Part shown: positions 53,345 through 61,178 of the stretch, one piece after another | Layout of the letters: the number at the start of each line of letters is the position of its first letter | How positions within the stretch are numbered: the first letter of the stretch is position 1 | From: Shewanella psychromarinicola | GTDB taxonomy: Bacteria > Pseudomonadota > Gammaproteobacteria > Enterobacterales > Shewanellaceae | NCBI RefSeq assembly: GCF_003855155.1 | Contig: NZ_CP034073.1 | Coordinates: forward strand, 4,836,001 to 4,900,000 | DNA length: 64,000 bases | Direction: 5' to 3' | Translations under genes and position numbers: made by a program | Notes under the pieces: generated by a model | Told to the model about the DNA's origin: nothing | Database searches by the model: none | Seen by the model: the letters and a program-made list of their open reading frames with translations, nothing else

Positions 53345-53794
53345 TTACTTTTGCAACTTAGCAATGGCCTCGCCAAATTGTGACACATCTTCAAACGCAC
53401 GATAAACAGAGGCGAAACGAATGTAAGCCACCTTATCAAGGTTCATCAACTGTTCCATCATAAGATTACCAATCATTTCCGAATCCACTTCGCGCTCACC
53501 AGTCGCGCGCAGCATTGATTTAATTTTTGTCAACGCTTGATCAATGTCATCAATAGAAACCGGACGTTTTTCAACGGCACGCAACATGCCGCCGCGCAGT
53601 TTCTCTTCATCAAATGGTTGTCGGGTGCCATCGCGTTTTATCACTCTAGGCATGACTAATTCAGCGCCTTCAAAGGTGGTAAAACGTTCATGACATTCGG
53701 TACATTCCCGGCGACGACGGACTTGGTGACCATCAGCCACTAATCGAGAATCTATCACTTTGGTATCGGTCGCGCTACAAAAAGGGCAATGCAT
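53345..53794 (-). CDS. nrdR: Transcriptional repressor NrdR
   Basis: 149 residues from the ATG at 53794, which follows AGGAGT; a longer upstream frame is discounted. The zinc ribbon is [17 protein letters not shown] with a second CxxC in [11 protein letters not shown]. The ATP-cone has [20 protein letters not shown]. It represses ribonucleotide reductase genes according to the ATP/dATP state. It heads the riboflavin operon and sits 13 bp behind the glyA terminator stem. Confidence 0.97.
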   Translation of the reverse strand: MHCPFCSATDTKVIDSRLVADGHQVRRRRECTECHERFTTFEGAELVMPRVIKRDGTRQPFDEEKLRGGMLRAVEKRPVSIDDIDQALTKIKSMLRATGEREVDSEMIGNLMMEQLMNLDKVAYIRFASVYRAFEDVSQFGEAIAKLQK

Positions 53795-53807
53795 TAGGAC
53801 TCCTGCA

Positions 53808-53838
53808 GAAAAAATGGCCGCTAGCAATTAGCGGCCAT
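53808..53838 (-). terminator. Intrinsic terminator of glyA
   Basis: A perfect 10-bp stem, ATGGCCGCTA (53814-53823) / TAGCGGCCAT (53829-53838), with a 5-nt loop and six T following on the minus strand. The T-run abuts the nrdR ribosome site. Confidence 0.95.
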
Positions 53839-53903
53839 TAAAGTTTATCCTATTTGGTGAACAAGGTTAACCTAAACCTGTATCAACAGACATCCAAATA
53901 CGA

Positions 53904-55157
53904 TTAACCGTATACAGGGAATCGAGCACACAAGGTCAATACTTGACCTTTTACGCGCTCAATAACCGCTGTATTAGATGCATCATCAAGAATGTCACAA
54001 ATCCAACCGGTCAATTCTTTCGCTTCAGCTTCTTTAAAGCCGCGACGAGTAATGGCTGGTGTACCAATACGAACACCAGAGGTCACAAACGGTGAACGAG
54101 GGTCGTTAGGCACTGAATTTTTGTTAACGGTAATGTTGGCACTGCCTAAGGCTGCGTCGGCTTCTTTACCGGTTAAATCGCGGCCAATTAAGTCAACCAA
54201 CATTAAATGGTTTTCAGTACCGCCAGAAACGATTTTGTAACCGCGGGCTAAAAACACTTCAACCATGGCTTTGGCATTTTTAACAACTTGCTGTTGGTAT
54301 ACTTTAAATTCTGGCTCTAGTGCTTCTTTAAATGCGACCGCTTTACCTGCGATAACATGCATTAAAGGACCCCCCTGACCACCAGGGAATACTGCTGAGT
54401 TTAGTTTTTTATATAAAACTTCATCATCGGCTGCAGAAATAATAATCCCGCCGCGTGGGCCGGCTAATGTTTTATGGGTTGTTGACGTTATTACATGAGC
54501 ATAAGGCACTGGCGTTGGATAAACACCTGCGGCAATTAAGCCTGCCACGTGGGCCATATCAACAAACAAATAAGCACCAATTTTGTCGGCAATCTCGCGC
54601 ATTCTCGCCCAGTCAACAATACCTGAAAAAGCCGAAAAACCGCCGATCATCATTTTAGCCTTATGTTCAATGGCTAAACGCTCCATTTCGTCATAATCAA
54701 TTTTGCCAGACTCATCAATACCGTAGGGAATGATGTTGTAAAGCTTGCCAGAAAAATTAACCGGTGAACCGTGGGTCAAATGACCACCATGAGCAAGGTT
54801 CATCCCTAAAACGGTATCGCCTGGCTGCAATAACGCCATAAATACGGCACTGTTTGCTTGCGAACCTGAATGAGGCTGTACGTTAGCGTATGTTGCACCA
54901 AATAATTCTTTTGCGCGTTCAATCGCTAATGTTTCAATCACATCAACGTATTCGCACCCACCATAATAACGCTTACCTGGATAACCTTCAGCATACTTGT
55001 TGGTTAACTGAGAACCTTGAGCTTCCATCACACGAGGACTGGTATAGTTTTCAGATGCAATCAATTCAATGTGTTCTTCTTGACGACAAGTTTCATCTTC
55101 AATGGCTTTAAATAATTCTGGATCATAATCCGCAATATTCATCGCTTTCTTCAACAT
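53904..55157 (-). CDS. glyA: Serine hydroxymethyltransferase
   Basis: 417 residues, exactly the usual length. A PLP enzyme that turns serine and tetrahydrofolate into glycine and methylene-THF. Seen: [30 protein letters not shown], and the PLP lysine in [20 protein letters not shown] precedes the ATG. It carries its own promoter and terminator. One-carbon units made here feed purine and thymidylate synthesis. Confidence 0.98.
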   Translation of the reverse strand: MLKKAMNIADYDPELFKAIEDETCRQEEHIELIASENYTSPRVMEAQGSQLTNKYAEGYPGKRYYGGCEYVDVIETLAIERAKELFGATYANVQPHSGSQANSAVFMALLQPGDTVLGMNLAHGGHLTHGSPVNFSGKLYNIIPYGIDESGKIDYDEMERLAIEHKAKMMIGGFSAFSGIVDWARMREIADKIGAYLFVDMAHVAGLIAAGVYPTPVPYAHVITSTTHKTLAGPRGGIIISAADDEVLYKKLNSAVFPGGQGGPLMHVIAGKAVAFKEALEPEFKVYQQQVVKNAKAMVEVFLARGYKIVSGGTENHLMLVDLIGRDLTGKEADAALGSANITVNKNSVPNDPRSPFVTSGVRIGTPAITRRGFKEAEAKELTGWICDILDDASNTAVIERVKGQVLTLCARFPVYG

Positions 55158-55199
55158 GCTAGCTCCAACATCATTATCTGTATAGTAGGGTTGCGCGTT

Positions 55200-55227
55200 A
55201 TTCTACCCTGCAACGATGATGATTCAA
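55200..55227 (-). promoter_or_regulatory. Candidate glyA promoter
   Basis: On the minus strand, TTGAAT (55222-55227) and TAGAAT (55200-55205) are 16 bp apart, about 45 bp upstream of the glyA start. Both hexamers are near consensus. Control sites such as PurR or MetR boxes were not identified. Confidence 0.45.
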
Positions 55228-55418
55228 AGTAGAAACAACATGAAATTCACTGTGTTCTGAATACAAAACTATTCATGTTTATGGCGCCAAGTGGCCAGAT
55301 CCTTCATTCTTTTTGACCTAAAAAGCGCTGTGGATTAAATCACACAATTGCCTGTTGAGTTCAGCTCATAATACAGTAGAATTATCATCATCTTTGTTGA
55401 CAATTAGACAGTATAATT

Positions 55419-57086
55419 ATGGCTCAATTTGTATACAGCATGCTTCGTGTGGGTAAAATTGTCCCACCTAAAAAGCAAATTTTGAAAGACATTTCATTAA
55501 GCTTCTTTCCTGGCGCCAAAATTGGTGTACTCGGATTAAACGGTTCAGGTAAATCGACATTGCTGCGCATCATGGCCGGTATAGATACCGAAATTGAAGG
55601 TGAAGCGCGTCCAATGCCTGGACTAAAAATTGGTTATTTACCGCAAGAGCCGCGCTTAAACGAGCAACAAACGGTTCGCGAGGCCGTCGAAGAAGCCCTG
55701 AGTGAAGCCAAAAATGCATTGATCCGTTTAGATGCTGTTTACGCCGCTTATGCTGAACCCGATGCAGATTTTGATGCCCTAGCCAAAGAACAAGGTGAGT
55801 TAGAAGCCATCATCCAATCTCAAGATGCACACAATCTTGATCATATTCTAGACCGTGCAGCAAACGCGTTACGTCTGCCCGATTGGGATGAAAAAATTGC
55901 TGTACTGTCCGGTGGTGAACGTCGACGGGTAGCCCTTTGTCGCTTGTTACTTGAAAAGCCTGAAATGCTATTACTCGACGAACCGACAAACCACTTGGAT
56001 GCTGAATCCGTCGCATGGTTAGAGCACTTTTTACAAGAGTATTCTGGCACCGTAGTCGCTATTACCCATGACCGCTATTTCTTAGACAATGCAGCAGGCT
56101 GGATTTTAGAACTCGACCGTGGTGAAGGGATCCCCTGGGAAGGTAACTACTCCTCGTGGCTTGAGCAGAAAGATGCCCGTTTGCAACAAGAATCTTCAAC
56201 ACAAAGTGCTCGTCAAAAAACTATCGCAAAAGAATTAGAATGGATACGTCAAGGTGCGAAAGGCCGCCAATCTAAGGGCAAAGCCCGTATGGCGCGTTTT
56301 GAAGAACTCAACACTAACGATTACCAAAAACGTAACGAGACCAACGAATTGTTTATTCCACCAGGGCCACGCCTCGGTGATAAAGTGATTGAAGTGACTA
56401 ACTTAACAAAATCCTATGGTGATCGCGTATTGATTGACGATCTTACCTTTACCGTTCCCAAGGGCGCCATTGTGGGGATTATCGGAGCTAACGGTGCGGG
56501 TAAGTCGACGTTATTCAAAATGATCTCAGGCGAAGAACAACCAGACAGTGGCTCGATTTCTGTGGGTGACTCAGTTCAAATTGCTTCTGTTGAGCAGTTC
56601 CGTGATTCAATGAATGATAAAAATACCGTGTGGCAAGAGATTTCTGGCGGCCACGATATTATGCGGATCAATAATACTGAAATTTCGAGCCGTGCTTATG
56701 TCGGACGTTTTAACTTCCGTGGTGGCGATCAGCAAAAAATCATCGGCACCTTATCGGGTGGCGAGCGCAACCGAGTACACTTAGCCAAATTAATACAAGC
56801 CGGTGGCAACGTATTATTACTCGACGAACCTACCAACGACTTGGACGTAGAAACATTACGTGCCCTAGAAGAAGCGTTATTAGAGTTCCCCGGTTGTGCG
56901 ATGGTTATTTCACATGACCGTTGGTTCCTTGACCGTATCGCTACCCATATTCTGGATTACCGAGACGAAGGTAAAGTGAGTTTCTATGAAGGTAACTATA
57001 CTGAGTATTCAACTTGGTTAAAAGATAGCTTAGGCACCGATATAGTAGAACCGCATCGATTAAAATATAAGCGGTTAAATAAGTAA
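55419..57086 (+). CDS. ettA: Energy-dependent translational throttle protein EttA (ABC-F)
   Basis: 555 residues, the usual length. Two ABC ATPase domains without membrane parts. Walker A motifs are GLNGSGKST (near 40) and GANGAGKST (near 355); signatures LSGGERRRVALCR and LSGGERNRVHLAK; Walker B LLLDEPTNHLD and LLLDEPTNDLD. The linker between them is basic. ABC-F EttA binds the ribosomal E site and gates entry into elongation according to ADP/ATP ratio. It is monocistronic, divergent from glyA. Confidence 0.96.
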   Translation: MAQFVYSMLRVGKIVPPKKQILKDISLSFFPGAKIGVLGLNGSGKSTLLRIMAGIDTEIEGEARPMPGLKIGYLPQEPRLNEQQTVREAVEEALSEAKNALIRLDAVYAAYAEPDADFDALAKEQGELEAIIQSQDAHNLDHILDRAANALRLPDWDEKIAVLSGGERRRVALCRLLLEKPEMLLLDEPTNHLDAESVAWLEHFLQEYSGTVVAITHDRYFLDNAAGWILELDRGEGIPWEGNYSSWLEQKDARLQQESSTQSARQKTIAKELEWIRQGAKGRQSKGKARMARFEELNTNDYQKRNETNELFIPPGPRLGDKVIEVTNLTKSYGDRVLIDDLTFTVPKGAIVGIIGANGAGKSTLFKMISGEEQPDSGSISVGDSVQIASVEQFRDSMNDKNTVWQEISGGHDIMRINNTEISSRAYVGRFNFRGGDQQKIIGTLSGGERNRVHLAKLIQAGGNVLLLDEPTNDLDVETLRALEEALLEFPGCAMVISHDRWFLDRIATHILDYRDEGKVSFYEGNYTEYSTWLKDSLGTDIVEPHRLKYKRLNK

Positions 57087-57146
57087 TCTCCGCTAAGGAT
57101 AATAAAAGGCTATCAAACAGCCCTTTGCCCCGCTCACGATGTTACA

Positions 57147-57180
57147 CAATAAAGCAGAGCCTAAGCGCTCTGCTTTATTG
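57147..57180 (+). terminator. Long perfect hairpin after ettA
   Basis: A 14-bp perfect stem, CAATAAAGCAGAGC (57147-57160) / GCTCTGCTTTATTG (57167-57180), with a 6-nt loop, about 60 bp after the ettA stop. There is no clean T-run, but the stem is strong enough to mark a 3' end. Confidence 0.7.
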
Positions 57181-57429
57181 TATTTGAGCGTATTGAATGA
57201 TTATGCTCAGATTAAACGATAAAAATATCAACCTACAGCAACATTTTGTCAATTCATTATGAGCAATACACCATAATCTGTTTATAAAGCGAAAAATAAC
57301 TTCCGTATTATAAATTACCAAGCTGTTTTTACTTTTTACTGATTAAATTCAGTTTATTACCGAGTTTTAACGATTTCAGTTTGTAAGCCAGTTTAACGGT
57401 GATATCAGTGAGATACGGTTCAATTTACC
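57181..57429. other. Intergenic region after ettA
   Basis: About 250 bp of AT-rich sequence with no gene. Together with the ettA 3' region the gene-free stretch is about 340 bp. A short frame just before 57430 (starting GTG AGA TAC) reads into a weakly hydrophobic segment that may be the displaced N-terminus of the next ORF. Confidence 0.4.
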
Positions 57430-57870
57430 GTGTTTTATTGTACCAACTCATTTTCGGCACTCGAAGTCATTACCGCGGCAGAAAAACAGAGCCTCAATAA
57501 AATTGAACATCAATACGATATCGATATCCTGCTCATCACGCTTAACGACAATTTTTCACCGTTTAATAGAAAAGTCGATGACATTGACGTGCGGAAAAAA
57601 GCAATTATTTTAGAACGACAACGATATAACGAATTCATTGCACTATTACCTAAGGTTATTCGCACTAATACGGCGATAGCCGAAACCGATAAAAAAATTG
57701 AAAAATCTGTTTCTTTAATCGATGAATTAACTCAAAAACCACAACAAGACGGCAAACATCTTGAAACTGAAAAAGTACTCATATTAACTGAATATGAGGC
57801 GATAAATAAAAAACGTGCCACTAAAAGTCAGCCATTAGTTAACTCAAAAAAGATATTACTAATCATTTAA
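57430..57870 (+). CDS. Unknown ORF, possibly a broken secreted-protein gene
   Basis: 146 codons from a GTG, no recognised family. The product is polar and helical, rich in Lys, Glu, Ile and Asp, with coiled-coil-like segments (about 60-125). The start FYCTNSFSALEV looks like the end of a signal peptide (Ala cleavage at SFSA), but the hydrophobic part is missing in this frame; an in-frame stop lies 8 codons upstream. A frameshift that removed the signal peptide is possible. It stands next to an RND pump remnant, so the area may be decaying. Confidence 0.4.
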   Translation: MFYCTNSFSALEVITAAEKQSLNKIEHQYDIDILLITLNDNFSPFNRKVDDIDVRKKAIILERQRYNEFIALLPKVIRTNTAIAETDKKIEKSVSLIDELTQKPQQDGKHLETEKVLILTEYEAINKKRATKSQPLVNSKKILLII

Positions 57871-57998
57871 TTACCGATTTATCGAAATCAAGTCGCACAC
57901 AGCCAGTCGTTTAAATAGTTCGATTCAGTGTTCAACATACCCCTCTATCGCAGATTGATTGAAAGAGTCCAAAAGCAGCATTTTATCCAATACCGCTA

Positions 57999-58199
57999 AT
58001 GATCTTTACCGCAGCTGGCAGTGAAAACCGTATTGCGGTAGCAACTGTGATATTCTTCAATATGGCATTTGCGACCGTTGTCGCCCTATTGGTGATCCCC
58101 GCAATGTACCGACTCATCTCTTCGTCAACTCACTCACTAGGGTTAGTTGAAGCACAACTTAATGACGCCATTGCCGCTCAAAAAGCGCAACAGCCTTAA
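57999..58199 (+). pseudogene. C-terminal remnant of an RND efflux transporter
   Basis: 66 codons that match the end of AcrB/MexF-type pumps: FTAAGSENRIAVATVIFFNM, then FATVVALLVIPAMYRLISS, i.e. the last two transmembrane helices of a protein that is normally over 1000 residues. The preceding few codons in frame (AAFYPIPLM) also look like RND sequence, then homology stops. The rest of the gene is gone, so this is a deletion remnant, not a functional gene. It ends 17 bp before the NYN gene. Confidence 0.85.
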
Positions 58200-58216
58200 C
58201 CTTCACAGGTGTAATA

Positions 58217-58690
58217 ATGACAACCCTTGCCGTATTCGTAGATGTGCAAAATATTTATTACACCTGTAAGCAAGGTTTTGGGCGTTCATTTAATTACCGC
58301 GCCTTGTATAAACGTTTATCCGCACAAGGCAATATTAGCCATGCTATCGCCTATGCGATTGCTCCGGCAGATGACGGACAGGTTAAATTTCAAGATGCAC
58401 TAAAACATATTGGCTTTACGGTTAAAACTAAGCCTTATATTCAGCGTAGTGATGGCTCAGCCAAGGGAGATTGGGATGTCGGTATTACTATCGATATGCT
58501 TGAGATAGCCCCCATGGTAGATGAAGTTATTTTACTGTCTGGTGATGGTGATTTTGATTTGTTACTCAAAAAAATCAACCAAACGACCACATGCTACACC
58601 CATGTAGTAAGTGTTGAGCGCCTTACCGCAAAGTCGCTAACCGACCAATGTCAGCAATTTACCGCCATTGATAACACATTATTGATTTAG
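58217..58690 (+). CDS. NYN-domain protein (LabA/DUF88 family)
   Basis: 157 residues with a single NYN (PIN-like nuclease) domain. The conserved acidic residues are in AVFVDVQNIYY (Asp9), KGDWDVGITIDML (near 83-92) and LLSGDGDFDLLLKKI (near 109-113), which form the metal site in this fold. Such proteins are thought to cut or bind RNA; the target is unknown. AGGTG precedes the ATG. It lies right after the RND pump remnant and probably was part of its operon. Confidence 0.88.
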   Translation: MTTLAVFVDVQNIYYTCKQGFGRSFNYRALYKRLSAQGNISHAIAYAIAPADDGQVKFQDALKHIGFTVKTKPYIQRSDGSAKGDWDVGITIDMLEIAPMVDEVILLSGDGDFDLLLKKINQTTTCYTHVVSVERLTAKSLTDQCQQFTAIDNTLLI

Positions 58691-59359
58691 CCATTTACGC
58701 CATTACTTTATTTCGCATACGCTTTATCGACACTCTTTTACAATAGCTAATCCTGATGAGTGTCTATTAGCGGTTAAATCAATAATCGCTCTAGATAAGC
58801 GATTTAATGGTTTGTCTTTGCAAAAATGAAACCGCGACCGCATAGGGTTAGGGTTGTTATTGATGTCGCTTGTCAGTCAACAATTTCAAATCGATAAAGC
58901 TTTTCTCTACGCTATGCTAGCCAAAGAAATCAGTAACATTATGTAAAAAAAGAGCAACGGCTCGGCTTGTAACAAAAGTGATAGCGTCACGTTTTAATAT
59001 AAAGGCATTACTCAAATGCTTAATGCTTAATGCTTAATGCTTAATGCTTAATGCTTAATGCTTGTCATTGTGTGCTTATAAGACACTTCGTGATGCAATA
59101 CCAACTGTCGGATTAAGTAAATTATCCTGCCCAGGACAACGATAACAGACACGATCTAAAAATATGTTTTTTTGCTGTTAAGCTAAGTCGGCATCAATGC
59201 TGACATTATATCTTTGTGCTTAAAGCCCACCGGATCGTCAGTGGGTTTACTCAATAGACCACCTCTATTCATCACGGCATTCATCTGCACATTAAACTGA
59301 AATAACTTAATCCCATCTCCTGAGCCATCATTTTGGCTATGGCTGATATATCCCCAAAC
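58691..59359. other. Gene-free accessory region with tandem repeats
   Basis: No credible gene in about 670 bp. It holds the 7-bp tandem array and an inverted repeat GACACTC (58729-58735) / GAGTGTC (58758-58764). The sequence quality looks like decayed DNA. Confidence 0.5.
59015..59063. repeat. 7-bp tandem repeat, seven perfect copies
   Basis: Seven uninterrupted copies of AATGCTT. The array is intergenic and about 325 bp beyond the NYN gene. Copy number may vary between isolates. Confidence 0.92.
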
Positions 59360-59510
59360 CACTTCAACATACTCGTTTCAGCGCTCCCGAAGAACAAGGC
59401 CTAAAGGCTAGGACGCTGCGTGGCTAGAACCTATAAAATCTTAGCAGCCAAGCGACACTTGAGCCTAACAAACCGAAGGTCGCTCTAGCAGCCATAGGGG
59501 CTCTTTAATT
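59346..59510. repeat. CTAG-rich dispersed repeat, copy 2 (decayed)
   Basis: Shares the 22-bp block at 59360-59381 with 132-153 (one mismatch), and the block at 59471-59504 with 331-364 (several mismatches). Only three CTAG remain; other expected positions read CCTAA, CCTATA or CTTAG, as if mutated. It is shorter and more diverged than copy 1. Confidence 0.55.
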
Positions 59511-59844
59511 TGCACGGTGACTTTCCAGCTTTCGCCCGTTATGATATTTATTTCAATCATTTACCAGCCAAAATCGACGCCTTAACAAACTAACTTGATG
59601 ACTAACACTATGGCTAGCCTATTGATCTATTAGCAAAACAATCAATTAGTTAATATTAATATTACTCTTTTCCGTTACCCTTATTATGACCATTAATCTA
59701 TCACTGAGTCAGTTTGTAGGCATTAGCAGTAATCATATTCTAGCGGCTATTGATTGGCGATATTCGCAACAGAGGAAATATCACTTTAATAGTAAAGGTG
59801 CTATTATCCGCTTGGCGCAACAGGAACATTTAATAAAGGATTAT

Positions 59845-60660
59845 ATGTCGTTAATAGGTTACCCAAACGTCCTGCTTGGTTACATTCTAACTGGCAAAGT
59901 GTGGCGTATATTTGCTCAGGTTACTTTACTTGCACTTGTAAGCGCTTGCGTTATCGTCACCCCTAAAATGGCAGTGGCAGAATCACTAAGAATCACGTTA
60001 GCAGCAGAAGATAGTTGGCCCCCGTTTGCTGATGAAGTCGGCAGAGGTATTTCCCACAACATTATCAACCATGCTTTTGAGCAAGTTGATGTTGAGGTTT
60101 CCACAATTGTCGTACCTTACTCTCGGGGTCTGATTATGACCGAACGCGGCACTGTTGATGGCGTCTTTAATGTCACCCGTGAGCAGAGCACTATTGATCG
60201 CTTTGTATTTGGTAATGAACCTCTTTTTACCGTAACGGCTTCTTTTTTCTTTGCCAAAGAATACCCTAACATTGTGAATAATAAATGGCAGATCCCAACA
60301 CAGAGCACGATTGGTATTGTGGATGGTTATGAATACGGAGATGAATTTATGACACTTGTAGAGAAACTGAAACTACACGTTATTACCGTTAATAGTCAGC
60401 GCCAATTGATCAATTTGCTATTAGTGGGCAGAATTGATACTGCGATTATGTATGATCTTGTCGCTGATGTTTACATCAACCAGATGGGTGTTAGCCGTGA
60501 TATAAAAGCAAAATTTAACAATCATACCAGTGAAATATTTGTCGCGTTTTCTAAACATAATCCACAAGCAAAGCACCTTAGCCAATTACTCGATAAAGGA
60601 CTGCTCACGTTACAAAAACAAGGCAAGTATCATCAACTGCTTCTGCCCTCAAATAATTAA
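59845..60660 (+). CDS. Periplasmic solute-binding-like protein (family 3)
   Basis: About 271 residues from the ATG at 59845, which follows AAAGGA; an upstream in-frame ATG at 59686 would add 53 residues without a signal. A hydrophobic segment (residues 20-42) ends at AVA, the likely cleavage site. The mature part resembles amino-acid-type binding proteins: LRITLAAEDSWPPFADEVGRG, GLIMTERGTVDGVFNVTRE and AKHLSQLLDKGLLTLQKQGKY. No transporter genes adjoin, so it may be an orphan sensor or binding protein. Ligand unknown. Confidence 0.8.
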   Translation: MSLIGYPNVLLGYILTGKVWRIFAQVTLLALVSACVIVTPKMAVAESLRITLAAEDSWPPFADEVGRGISHNIINHAFEQVDVEVSTIVVPYSRGLIMTERGTVDGVFNVTREQSTIDRFVFGNEPLFTVTASFFFAKEYPNIVNNKWQIPTQSTIGIVDGYEYGDEFMTLVEKLKLHVITVNSQRQLINLLLVGRIDTAIMYDLVADVYINQMGVSRDIKAKFNNHTSEIFVAFSKHNPQAKHLSQLLDKGLLTLQKQGKYHQLLLPSNN

Positions 60661-60695
60661 CCACAATACAATGAATAACATAAGGTCATAGTGTA

Positions 60696-61127
60696 ATGAG
60701 CCATGTCTCTGTAGAGCCCAAATACAGTCCAGTTCACTCTTTTGCGGTACAAATTTATTATGAAGACACCGACTTTTCTGGTGTAGTGTACCATCCTAAT
60801 TTTTTAAAGTATTTCGAACGCGCACGTGAACATGTCATTGGTGCGGATGTGCTTAGTCAACTTTGGCAGCAACAACAATTAGGTTTTGCTGTTTATCGCA
60901 GCGATATGTTATGTCACGATGGGGTTGAATTTGCAGAAATTATTGATGTTCGTACTCAATTTTATTTTGAAAGTAAGTATCGTACAGTGTGGAAACAGCA
61001 AATATGGCGTCCCAATGCCAAAAAGCCTGCGGTAACGGCAACCGTTGAAATGGTCTGCATGAACCAGAAGCGTCAACTTGCGCCTATGCCTGCAGAATTA
61101 ATCGCCCATTTATCGTTGGGATCTTAG
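60696..61127 (+). CDS. YbgC-like acyl-CoA thioesterase
   Basis: 143 residues, hotdog fold. The catalytic segment is YYEDTDFSGVVYHPNFLKYFERAREH, with Asp as the active-site residue in the 4-hydroxybenzoyl-CoA thioesterase family. It would hydrolyse short or aromatic acyl-CoA; the physiological substrate is not clear. It is not beside tol-pal, so it may be a paralogue of the Tol-Pal-linked YbgC. It follows the solute-binding gene by 35 bp and may share its transcript. Confidence 0.88.
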   Translation: MSHVSVEPKYSPVHSFAVQIYYEDTDFSGVVYHPNFLKYFERAREHVIGADVLSQLWQQQQLGFAVYRSDMLCHDGVEFAEIIDVRTQFYFESKYRTVWKQQIWRPNAKKPAVTATVEMVCMNQKRQLAPMPAELIAHLSLGS

Positions 61128-61178
61128 TCTTAGCATGGTCACCTAAAACGTTTCAATGTCGCCTTAAAGACCATTATG

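Noticed and set aside
51290..53903. FMN riboswitch in the riboflavin operon leaders
   Set aside because: The gaps between nrdR, ribD, ribE, ribBX and ribH are too short or lack the conserved AGGGGC-type helices of the RFN element.
55390..55418. TTGACA and TATAAT close together upstream of ettA
   Set aside because: They are only about 9 bp apart, far too close for one sigma-70 promoter.
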